Assembly (NCBI GenBank): GCA_040285745.1
Contig: JAUFOR010000004.1
Coordinates: 1,054,001 to 1,118,000, forward strand
Reading direction: 5' to 3'
Length of the DNA: 64,000 nt
Source of the DNA: Barthelona sp. PCE
Taxonomy: Eukaryota > Metamonada: BaSk clade
A program made the translations under genes and the position numbers. Below, piece by piece: positions 26,686-35,425 of this stretch (position 1 is its first letter; each line of letters starts with the position of its first letter). Below the pieces are notes generated by a model, which saw nothing but the letters and a program-made list of their open reading frames with translations, searched no databases and was not told the origin of the DNA.

Positions 26686-27301
26686 TTTGAAGTAATTGAC
26701 CATTAATAGTTGGCCCATGTATAGGTTATGGGTCATGGGAATGAGCTAATGTTCATGTAATCGTTTATTGTATATGATTTTGAAATTGAGTAATTGCAGG
26801 TTGTAATAACTTTCTTTTTAACAATAAAATTTGGTTATGTGCCTGCTTTTTCTTGTATTACACTACATTTTCATTCGAAGAAAGAAAAAGAACGTCATTA
26901 CTCTTGTAAATAAACTGGATCATAACACATTCACAATCATCCAATCCACATAAAACAGAGCAATAATGCTGAAAGGTTAATACAGATGCCTCAAAGAACA
27001 TATACTTGATATATTTGCGTCTTTAAAAAAAATTATCAACACAAGATACTGATTGATCTACTATGCTTCTTATGCTGAACTTTTGCTTAATATTATATGC
27101 AAAAATTCCGAATAATCCCTCAAATAAGATAAAGTTGTAGAAACAGATAGTCCGGCATCTTCTAAGATATAAGAGCTATATTCTACGGTAATGCGCATAT
27201 ATTGTGCACATAATGAGCACTTTACATCATAAGAAAAGATCCAAACCTTCTTTCCAACTTGTTCTAATTTTTATCACCTTTTCAAGCGCATTTTTTGTTA
27301 T
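26686..27301. other. Spacer between membrane-protein gene and CEP104 (copy 2)
   Basis: Duplicate of 23704-24319. AT-rich with no gene recognised. A TTTTTATCACCTTTTCAAGC sequence about 25-45 nt upstream of the CEP104 ATG matches the recurrent promoter-like element. Confidence 0.5.
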
Positions 27302-30130
27302 ATGGCGCCAACGTTTAACGTGCAACCGCACAAATTAACATTCAAAGCACATGCAAGCTCTTCCGACGATCCCTATATCGCTGCCAATTTGGATAGCACA
27401 AGCCAGAGCCGCAGAGGGTGGAAGTCTGAGAGGTATGTCACCAAAGGCATGGTCCGCACCCCATTTAAAGGGTAGCGGAACAATCCGCATTATTCACCTG
27501 TTTTGGTGAAAAATTCATCATTATTAACATTTAGATACGCAAAACATCCCCACACGCTGTACCTAGTCTTCGATGAGCCTGTATTTGTAGAAAAATTTGA
27601 TTTCTTAAGCCACGAGCACGCAATTAGTGCAAAAGTTGATGTCTTTCTCGGTAAACCAAAGCGTAAAAGCATCAGCTACGAGAATGCGAACTACGACCAC
27701 CTCGGTTTCTTTACTTTAGCCAGTAATTCTGGCATAGACAGTAATATCAGACCATTAAGAAGTGTAGTTGTTCGTCAAAGTTTAAGAGTTTTGAAATTAG
27801 TATTAAATGAACATCATCATCACACACAGAATATGTTTGACCAGGTGGGCGTGAAGCGCATCGATGTAGAAGGTTGGACAGTTAAAGAAAAAGTCGAAAT
27901 GAACAGACTTTTAGAAGCTCCAAAAGAAAATATTAGAAAAGCCTCAGAAGCTAATGAACGTGGTTCCTTAAGGTATGACCATGTCACCGCAACACAGATC
28001 AAGAACCTCCTTGTCCGCAAGCAACAAGCCGTTGATGATGAGAACTACATGGAGGCAAAACGTTTGAAATTAGAGATCGAACGTCTCCATGAGGTTGGAA
28101 AACAGATTTCTGTCCTTGAGGAGGAGAAAAAGGCCGCAGTCATGATGGAGGATTATGATAGAGCTCATGATCTGAAGAAGAGAATTGAGAGGATGAGAAA
28201 TATGCCTGGTGTTGGTGCACAACGTTCAGAAGCTGAAGAGCTTGCCATGCGTCTCAAGGAAGCTGAGGACGAGCTCCGCAGGAAAGAGAGAGAGCTCATC
28301 GAGAAAGACAAAGAGCTCAAAACCCGTAGAGCCGCTGTTGACGAACGCCCTATTCAACCAGCTCGTGAACGAACACCCTCACCTGCCCCGGAGCCCGTAA
28401 GGTACGCACCAAAGGAGGAGGAGGAAGAGCACGAAGATCCGCTAATCAATCAAGTTCCAGAAGTTAGCAGACCAGTTGGTACTCCAGATAAACAAGCCAT
28501 TCGACCCATGGACCCAAAGAAGTATGAGAAGTACTTTGGTGGCCCCATGGATACACCAGTCTCCAACCCCGATGATCGACCGATTAAACCGAAGGATACA
28601 TCACCCGATAGAGGATTTAAATCTGTCAGTAATTATGATGATTTAGACGCATATCAGGGTCAGTACGAGGTTGAGAAAGTGAACGAGCCCCCTAAATCTA
28701 TTCCAGCAAAGTATTCTGAAATAGCAGGACAAATATCTTCACTCTTTGGAGATCTATTTGCCAGATCTCTTTTTTCAACAAATTTCAAGCACAGAGAAAC
28801 ATGTATTGCAACCTTAAATGAACGTATCCATGATACAATCAATGAGAGTGATAGTGATGTTTGGTTTTCTGTTTTTGAGCATTTGGTCAAGGATAAAAAT
28901 CCAGCTATCATTTCAAAGTTTGGTGATTTAGTTCCTCATCTTTTACATGCTCAAAAGTACTCCCCACCGCTCAAGAAATCTGAGTTGGCCCACCGTATGT
29001 CCAATATTATTGGTGGTGTGCTGAACAGACTCACTGAGACGAACACTCGTGTACGTAATATTATGAATGATTTAGCTGCGCAATTCGCAGATGCTCTTGG
29101 TATTCATTTAATATGGGATTCCTTATTGAAGAAGATTCCTGTTAAAAACACAAAGGCATGGTTGTATCGTTTGCAGCTGCTGCATAAGGTATTAGTCAAA
29201 TCCATCGATTCAATCGATAATAATAAGTGTATGAACCTAATGCAATTTATCAAGGTAGCCTTCGAGTCTTCTAAACATGAGGTCCGTCAGCTCACCATTG
29301 ATATAACATCATTGGTCTATGAACACCACGGACCTGGTAGTGTACGCGCCAGCCTCCCTGCCTTTGATAACATATCCGACCTACCTGCCTTCTACAAGAG
29401 CCTACTTGACCACATCGCACAAGTCAATCAAAAGAATGGCTGGATGATGCTCGGCAGCGATCCTCTTCAAGCATGGGGTGGAAACCAGGGCACAAGTCAG
29501 CATAAATCACCGGGTGCACGTAGGAAACCACAAAGACATGAGGTTGAGGAGTCTATCAATAATATCAAACCAGCATTTGATGAAGATAGTGTAGTAAGAC
29601 ACGATACTATTGAAGATAGTGATTACCATGGTGCAAGAAACGCAACCTCCATCGACATCGACCCAGAAGATGCATTGCAGTACACTGGAAACCTACATGA
29701 TACAGCACGAGAGGGAGCAAATATACCAGCAAATGAATGCTTCTTCTGCGGATTAAAGCACGAGACGCCTGGTCTCGTGGACGTACATTGGTACCAGGAG
29801 TGTCCGTATTTATGTGTATGCCCTCACCCTGACTGCCCTCATCAGGTTCTTCCCATTGATGAATTGAATGATCACCTGTTAATGTCACATCCAGAAGACT
29901 ACGTTGAATGTCCACGTTGTCGTGATGTCGTCGATGCAGCAATCATTGATAAACATCTTGAGTGGGGTGGATGTGGAGACCCTCCCAATGACGATCAGAC
30001 CAGATGTCCACTGTGTCATAAGAATGTTAACCTTGAAGAATGGGGTGATCATGTGGAGGTTATTTGTCCTCGCAATCAATCTCGTCAGAAGAAATTTTCA
30101 AAGAAATTGGAAGAAATGGGGGTTGATTAA
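27302..30130 (+). CDS. CEP104: CEP104-like ciliary tip protein, one intron
   Basis: The gene is two exons, 27302-27432 and 27535-30130, giving 2727 nt and 908 residues. Exon 1 supplies the conserved CEP104 start (LTFKAHASSSDDP and GWKSER, matching the family's GWRSPRF motif). Without splicing the frame stops inside the intron. In order: an N-terminal jelly-roll domain (~1-170), a coiled coil with paired UVR-like segments (~200-280), a Pro-rich linker, a helical TOG domain (~430-690) and a C-terminal zinc-finger array with repeated C-x2-C/H-x-C patterns (~785-900). CEP104 sits at distal tips of cilia and basal bodies, binds tubulin through TOG and works with EB1-type proteins. Its first ~270 codons are duplicated upstream. 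Confidence 0.93.
27433..27534 (+). other. Spliceosomal intron in CEP104
   Basis: 102 bp, beginning GTATGT and ending TTAACATTTAG. Splicing joins AG to ATAC to make the Arg codon in SER-YAK, restoring the conserved CEP104 N-terminus. The branch-point-like TTAAC lies immediately before the 3' AG, as in metamonad introns. Confidence 0.9.
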
Positions 30131-30190
30131 ATCTTTATTAATTAGTGTTTAATTAATGTATTTTTATATAAAATAAAGTGACAAATTTTT

Positions 30191-31126
30191 TTATCGACCA
30201 TAATTTGAATATGTAGTTGTGAAAGTACTCTCCATATCATCCTCAATTGCTACATTAGAGTCAACTGTAAACTCTCCTTTCACCAGATCTGAATGAAAAT
30301 GCCCAAAAGTGTTCAGACCTCCTTTCAAAATGGCAACCTTTGTAAATCCTTTCTCAATGAAATTCACAGCTAATTTCTCACAGTCCTTGGCCCCGTACAT
30401 GTCATATATACATAATACACGTGCATTACTTTGCGCTAATGGATCAGGAGATAAAATACTACTTCCTCCCTTCTGCTCATTCAATAATGACTGAAGCTCT
30501 GGTGTAAGAACTTGATTTACCCTGGAAAAGTGGGTATATGGGTAGTTAACTGCGAAAAGAATGTGATTATTGGTATATTCTTCTGCTGAACGGACATCCA
30601 CCAATAGTAATTTTTTAAAAAATTTGTTTGATATCGTTTCGACATCAACTTGTGCTGTTGGAATCTCTCCACTCATGATCTCTTCGAAGCTGAAGCTAGC
30701 CGTAGTTCTATTCTTTAGCTCCTGTCTGATATCCTTGTTTGATTGACCCACCTGTACAACTGATTCTCTGCGGTGTGTTTCAATACTTTCCTCGTGCACC
30801 TCTTCCTTACGCCCCTCAAGGGTCTCGATCCCCTCCAATGGTACTGATGGAGTACCTATTGTATTTAACTTATCTTGAATTTGTCTTAAAAGAAAAGTGT
30901 GTTTCATGAATTTGTATGGCTTCCTGACCCCGCTGCTAATGCGTCTCCCTTCTCGGACTGCTTTTGATACAGAACGACCTGTATCAATAACTGCGCGTTT
31001 TGTAACTTTGTGTTTAGGACGCGTCTTATATGAGGTCTGACTCAGAGATTTGCCCTCAAACTGACGTTCAAACTGACTTGGCATTGAATTCAATGTTGGT
31101 GAAAGACGTTGAGTTTTTTTTAACAC
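30191..31126 (-). CDS. CEP41: CEP41-like rhodanese-domain protein
   Basis: The 311-residue product has a basic N-terminus and a rhodanese domain at ~170-275: LLLVDVRSAEEY, an HI-x(5)-NYP strand, a CIYDMYGAKD loop and an ILKGGLNTF strand. The catalytic Cys position of active rhodaneses is Asp (IYD), as in CEP41, so sulfur transfer is unlikely. CEP41 is a basal-body/axoneme protein needed for tubulin polyglutamylation in cilia. The start is uncertain: ATG 31126 leaves ~20 bp to the divergent gene, while the alternative at 31083 (MPSQFERQ) leaves 63 bp. Apart from the rhodanese domain, similarity is low, so orthology is inferred from domain and setting. Confidence 0.72.
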   Translation of the reverse strand: MLKKTQRLSPTLNSMPSQFERQFEGKSLSQTSYKTRPKHKVTKRAVIDTGRSVSKAVREGRRISSGVRKPYKFMKHTFLLRQIQDKLNTIGTPSVPLEGIETLEGRKEEVHEESIETHRRESVVQVGQSNKDIRQELKNRTTASFSFEEIMSGEIPTAQVDVETISNKFFKKLLLVDVRSAEEYTNNHILFAVNYPYTHFSRVNQVLTPELQSLLNEQKGGSSILSPDPLAQSNARVLCIYDMYGAKDCEKLAVNFIEKGFTKVAILKGGLNTFGHFHSDLVKGEFTVDSNVAIEDDMESTFTTTYSNYGR

Positions 31127-31146
31127 ATTTCGAGTTGTCTTTCAAC

Positions 31147-33021
31147 ATGAAGAATCTTTCAAAGACTCCGCTACGCCTTAGTAAGAGAGAGAGTCGCATT
31201 GCGGGTGCCCCAAAAAGCAATCTCAAACCTCATTTCGATGCTTCTGAGTTTTTAAGACGTTCCAGAACTGTTTCTGAAGGTGGAATCCCCATGAAGGTCA
31301 CCAAGGAGCAGCTTGCCACACAATTCGTAAAGGAAATGCGTCACCAACAAAAGGTAGCTACTTCTAAAGCCAGCACCGATGACAAAAAAACAAAGATGGT
31401 TCAACGAACACGCAAAAGATACAAGATGCTGAGGGTTACCAAGTCATTACGAGGTGCTAAAGTGCGTCCTAGTTTATTGAGTTTCAGGAGTCCTATGGTT
31501 CAGATTAGCAGTGATAAGATGAAGATTATCGACTCTAAGGCAGCGCCGTCTGCGATGAAGATGCCCACAGTGCCAGAATTACCTGAAGAGCGAGAAATTA
31601 ATCCAATTGTCGAAGAAGCTGCTTTACAAGGTGCTATTGGTGGTGCTCGTACCACTAGTGCTCGTGCCTCCCTTGCAAGCACTGATTTACCCTCCAAGAT
31701 GCCTTCTGGATTGCCAAAGAAGATCAGCATGGTTGATGCTGAGTTGGAGGCTATTACGAGGCCAAACGATAATTATGAACAAGTTGCTTTGCCTGAACCA
31801 CGCACATTCAAGTTCAAGCTTACACCCCAGGCTGAGGGAGCAAAGTTGAGTGGATTTTCGTTTAATAAGAACAAGAAGAAGAAGACTACTATTAAACGAG
31901 TTTCTATTAAACCTCCAAAAATCGACAAATCATTAAAATCAGGTCTTCCCCCAAAGAAAACATCTGAAGCAGCACCTGTTGCTGAAGAAAAGGCTGTCAA
32001 AAAGAAATTATCGTTACCTTCTAAGAAGAAATCTTTAGATTTAGGTTCAGCACTAACAAAAAAGAAAACAAATCCTTTCAGTCCTGACAGCAAGGCCAAT
32101 GCCACGGACAACACCACACCGAAGAAGGCTTTGGGTTCAAATCCATTTTCGATGAAGGGTAAGAAATTAAAGAAATCAAAGAGTGATACTGAAGGTGAAG
32201 GTGAAGAAGGTGGTAAGCTCAAGATGAAATTGCCTAAAAAACTTTCACTGAAGAAGAAAACAACAGAGGGTGAAGAACCTAAGGATGAGGACAAGGATAA
32301 GGATGCTAAACCAAAAACGAAACTTTCGCTTGATTTTAAGAAGAAAAAATCATTATCTAAGAAGCCTGAAGAAGAAAAATCTGAAAGTAATACTGAAGAA
32401 GAAAAATCTGAAAGTAATACTGAAGAAGAAAAATCTGAAAGTAATACTGAAGAAGAAAGTAATGAAAAGCAAGAAGAAGAGAAGAAAGTAATGAAAAACA
32501 AAAACCCTTTCTCCAAAAAATCAAAGTCTACACCTAAGAAGAAGGATGAGGACAGTGATGAGGAGAAAGAAGAAGAAAAGTCGAATAAGTTCAGCAAATT
32601 TTCATCAAAGAAAAGTGGTTTCAAGAGCGGTTTCAGTAAGAAAAAAAGTGAAGATGAAGATTCTTCATCAAAGAAAAGTTCTAATCCGTTTTCTAAGGCA
32701 AAGAAGTCTTCTTCTGGGTTTAGTAAGTCTTCTTCTTCAGAAAAGAAGTCAGGATTCAGTTCAAAAAAGTCTGGTTTCAGTAAGTCCTCTTCGTCAGAGA
32801 AGAAATCCGGTTTCAGTAAGTCCTCTTCGTCGGAGAAGAAATCTGGTTTCAGTAAGTCTTCTTCGTCTGAGAAGAAGTCTGGTTTCAGTAGCAAGAGTGG
32901 AGGTTTTTCCAAAAAATCTGGTAGCAATCCTTTCAGTAAGAGTTCTTCTTCTTCTTCTTCTTCTAAATCGAGTAGTTTCAAAAAGACAGGACGAAGCAAA
33001 AATCCATTTGCAAAGAAATAA
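31147..33021 (+). CDS. Lys/Ser-rich repeat protein with NPF motifs, unknown
   Basis: I place the start at MKNLSKTPLRL (31147), giving 624 residues. The frame is open further up, but that would run into CEP41. Residues ~1-230 are basic and non-repetitive. The rest is low complexity: Lys/Ser/Glu stretches, three SESNTEEEK units and five SSSSEKKSGF-type units. At least six NPF(S/A) tripeptides are spaced through it (TNPFSP, SNPFSM, KNPFSK, SNPFSK, SNPFSK, KNPFAK at the very end). NPF is the classic ligand of EH domains in endocytic adaptors, so a trafficking scaffold is possible; the high charge could equally suit a cytoskeletal or nucleolar protein. No family was recognised. Confidence 0.7.
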   Translation: MKNLSKTPLRLSKRESRIAGAPKSNLKPHFDASEFLRRSRTVSEGGIPMKVTKEQLATQFVKEMRHQQKVATSKASTDDKKTKMVQRTRKRYKMLRVTKSLRGAKVRPSLLSFRSPMVQISSDKMKIIDSKAAPSAMKMPTVPELPEEREINPIVEEAALQGAIGGARTTSARASLASTDLPSKMPSGLPKKISMVDAELEAITRPNDNYEQVALPEPRTFKFKLTPQAEGAKLSGFSFNKNKKKKTTIKRVSIKPPKIDKSLKSGLPPKKTSEAAPVAEEKAVKKKLSLPSKKKSLDLGSALTKKKTNPFSPDSKANATDNTTPKKALGSNPFSMKGKKLKKSKSDTEGEGEEGGKLKMKLPKKLSLKKKTTEGEEPKDEDKDKDAKPKTKLSLDFKKKKSLSKKPEEEKSESNTEEEKSESNTEEEKSESNTEEESNEKQEEEKKVMKNKNPFSKKSKSTPKKKDEDSDEEKEEEKSNKFSKFSSKKSGFKSGFSKKKSEDEDSSSKKSSNPFSKAKKSSSGFSKSSSSEKKSGFSSKKSGFSKSSSSEKKSGFSKSSSSEKKSGFSKSSSSEKKSGFSSKSGGFSKKSGSNPFSKSSSSSSSSKSSSFKKTGRSKNPFAKK

Positions 33022-33087
33022 ACATTATTTTTAGGAAACCAAATTTATTCCAAGGGATCTATAAGATACCCCAGTAAGTAACATGAC

Positions 33088-33984
33088 TTAAAGCTTCTTG
33101 CTACGACGCTCGTTAAGAGAAGCAAGCTTCTGACGAATGCGATCCTTACGCTGGCTAAGAGTACGACGCTGGGCCTTAACGTAGGTCTGCTTGTAGTACT
33201 TAGGATCGTGGGTCTTGCTGGACTTCTCCATCTCAGGGGACTCACGGATGTTCTCGTGAACCTTGAGGTAGATATCCTCGAGATCATCGGCGGAGACGTT
33301 CTTACGGATGTAATCACGGAACTGAACAGCGTACTTCTCAGGATCTTCTTTCTCGAGAAGGCGCATGTAGTCAGCGGTCTTACCACCGAGAAGAGCCCAA
33401 CGGAGCTCCTCAGCATCGAACTCATCACCCTTAGAACCGATAAGACGCTTCATGGAGTGAGGGACGTTGAGACCACCATCGACGGCACCCTTCATAGCGG
33501 CGAAAACACGAGCACCAGTAGAAGAACGACGGAGACCGATATCAAGGAGAACCTTGAAGGGACGACGATCGAAGGAATCCTCTGTGACATCGTATTCCTC
33601 ACCGTTGCACTCTTCGAGACCAACGAATTCCTCATCAAGACCGAGCTTCTTCAAGACACGACGGGCAAGGAGGAGACCAACACAGTAAGCGGAGGCGTAG
33701 TTAGTGAGACCGACCTTAAGACCGTATCTCTCGAGCTCGTGACCGTAAGCGGCACAGAAAACCTTATCACCAGCAATGGTGGCGTAGATGATCTGAGCAA
33801 CGATATCACGGTTGGTGAAACGGACAACAAGACGGTACTTAAGGGAAGCGTACTTGTTCTTGGCCTGAGTTACAAGCTTCTTACGGGCTTGGTAATCGGT
33901 CTGACCGGAACGACGACGTCTAGGCTTGACCTGATAACGAGCGTAAGCAGCGCGGGACTTTTCAAATTCTCCAAACTGGACCAT
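33088..33984 (-). CDS. RPL5: Ribosomal protein uL18 (L5)
   Basis: The 298-residue product matches eukaryotic L5 across its length: the YQVKPRRRRSGQTDY rRNA-binding start, RLVVRFTNRDI, the LTNYASAYCVGLLLARR block, the LDIGLRRSSTGARVF and GGLNVPHS motifs, and a basic Lys/Arg-rich C-terminus. uL18 binds 5S rRNA and uL11-side partners in the central protuberance of the 60S subunit. Codon choice is GC-biased at third positions compared with neighbours, as expected for a highly expressed gene. The stop lies ~67 bp from the convergent NPF-repeat gene. Confidence 0.97.
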   Translation of the reverse strand: MVQFGEFEKSRAAYARYQVKPRRRRSGQTDYQARKKLVTQAKNKYASLKYRLVVRFTNRDIVAQIIYATIAGDKVFCAAYGHELERYGLKVGLTNYASAYCVGLLLARRVLKKLGLDEEFVGLEECNGEEYDVTEDSFDRRPFKVLLDIGLRRSSTGARVFAAMKGAVDGGLNVPHSMKRLIGSKGDEFDAEELRWALLGGKTADYMRLLEKEDPEKYAVQFRDYIRKNVSADDLEDIYLKVHENIRESPEMEKSSKTHDPKYYKQTYVKAQRRTLSQRKDRIRQKLASLNERRSKKL

Positions 33985-34501
33985 TATATAGATAAATGTG
34001 AGAAAACAATTAGGAGGTTTTAGCTAAATATCTGGGGTTTATTGGGTGCGCTGTGGAAAATTCGCAGCTTCAACAGTGCAGATTTGCATGCACTTTAGTT
34101 AAACAAAGAGAAATTTTTTTAAACAACAGTATCATCAGATATGGTCATTTCAAAACACGCACGTGTATATCAGCTCCATATACTCTCTTCTTCCGAATAA
34201 CAAATCGTCTACAGCAGCAAAACAGTAAGCTAAAAAACTTCAAGAAGCACAGCTCTACAAATGCATCATTGAATAGTTTTACATGGTCAATTAACCCAAT
34301 ATAACATATTCAGCCAACACTAGAATCCTAAAAACCAAAAAATGCGAAAATGTGTGAATACTCTCAACACCAGTATAATTGTGGGTCCATATTCCAGCAA
34401 ATCGCAACAAAACAATCTTTAAGCCGGTATGACAACCATACGAAGTCATCTAATTCATTGGGCCCACTTCAGTCTCTAACTACAAATATTACCTTTATCA
34501 C
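33985..34501. other. Divergent intergenic region, uL18/NIF3
   Basis: About 517 bp between two divergent starts. A TTTATCTATATAAT run sits next to the uL18 ATG on the minus strand. On the plus strand AAATATTACCTTTATCAC (34484-34501) directly abuts the NIF3 ATG, and a GGGCCC palindrome lies near 34460. An 83-codon plus-strand frame at 34053 has no coding signature and is left out. Confidence 0.45.
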
Positions 34502-35422
34502 ATGGTTAAAATAAGTCAGCTCCTTGGAGCCATCGAAAAATTCGCCCCCAAGCGATATGCCGAAGACTGGGACAACGTTGGGCTTCAATTCGGCCATCTT
34601 GATACTGAAATCTCTGGCATTCTTTTCGCACTCGATTTGCGGGATGAGGTCATCGACGAGGCCATTGAGCGTGGTTATAATGTTATCGTTACACATCACC
34701 CTGTCATATTTAAGGCTATGAAAAATATTGTCAGTTCAAACCCTACATCTGCACGAATCCTCAGATGTATTGAGAACAGCATTGCAGTACTTTCTTTCCA
34801 CACAAACCTCGACTCTTGCGTAGGTGGACTTTGTGACTACCTCTTCGTACGGTTGTTTGGTTATCCTGAGAAGCCAGTAGTCCCCATCAAAGACGCTCCC
34901 GCGCGTTTTTTCACCCGCACAAAGCCAAGACATGACAGTATCATGGACGAGCACGTACAATTCACCATTGCTGATGAGCTATCACATGGTAGTGATGTCA
35001 TGATGCAACCTGGATGTGGACGTGTTGGGAAACTTAGAGAACCTATGTTATTTGGTGAAATGTGTAATCTGGTTAAAGAATTTCGTAATAATGTGTCAGA
35101 AACTGCTGCCAAGGCTAACCCAATGAGGGTTATTGGTGATCAACAAAGGGTTATTGAGAAGGTAGCGATTATCACTGGTTCTGGAGGTAGTATGCTTTCT
35201 AAAGTCAATAGACATGGTGTTGATGCATTTATTACGGGCGATATCACATATCACGTTGCTCAACAATGTGAGGATGAAGGCATTTGTTTAATTGATGCTG
35301 GTCACTTCATTACCGAGACTGTTTACATGAGATTTTTCTCTAGTTTCATTGGATTCAAGTTTCCTGAGATCAGAAAAGGTATTTCTGCTTTAATTCACAC
35401 TCCCTTTGATGTGTATGAATAA
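34502..35422 (+). CDS. NIF3: NIF3/DUF34 family metal-binding protein
   Basis: The 306-residue protein has the NIF3 (YbgI/NIF3L1) pattern: an EDWDNVGLQFG opening, VTHHPVIF with the His pair of the dinuclear metal site (~65-66), SFHTNLDS (~97-104), a central variable segment, and C-terminal ITGSGGS, DAFITGDITYH and DAGHFITE motifs that supply the remaining ligands. Bacterial members were once called GTP cyclohydrolase I type 2, but the true substrate is unsettled. The start codon is fixed by the TTATCAC element directly before it. The stop lies 3 bp from that of convergent NEMF. Confidence 0.9.
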   Translation: MVKISQLLGAIEKFAPKRYAEDWDNVGLQFGHLDTEISGILFALDLRDEVIDEAIERGYNVIVTHHPVIFKAMKNIVSSNPTSARILRCIENSIAVLSFHTNLDSCVGGLCDYLFVRLFGYPEKPVVPIKDAPARFFTRTKPRHDSIMDEHVQFTIADELSHGSDVMMQPGCGRVGKLREPMLFGEMCNLVKEFRNNVSETAAKANPMRVIGDQQRVIEKVAIITGSGGSMLSKVNRHGVDAFITGDITYHVAQQCEDEGICLIDAGHFITETVYMRFFSSFIGFKFPEIRKGISALIHTPFDVYE

Positions 35423-35425
35423 AAA

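Larger units (their letters stand above)
25220..28201 (+). repeat. Tandem duplication, copy 2 (2982 bp)
   Basis: Direct repeat of 22239-25219. This copy carries a frameshifted acidic-protein gene, the intact membrane-protein gene and the 5' part of the complete CEP104 gene. The offset between copies moves from 2981 to 2982 to 2983 and back to 2982, tracking one extra C near 25578, one extra A in an A-run near 25908 and one base less near 26325. Because full-length CEP104 continues beyond 28201, the right edge here is the ancestral sequence. Confidence 0.95.

Noticed and set aside
30191-31126. Active sulfurtransferase (rhodanese) call
   Set aside because: The catalytic Cys position is Asp, and domain order and basic N-terminus fit CEP41 better.
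31773-32999. Long minus-strand frame (408 codons) opposite the NPF-repeat gene
   Set aside because: It is the mirror of Lys/Ser repeats (Leu/Phe/Ser-rich translation) with no motif; a shadow of the plus-strand gene.
34053-34304. 83-codon plus-strand frame between uL18 and NIF3
   Set aside because: No promoter-like element close to its ATG, no recognisable motif, and codon use like spacer DNA.
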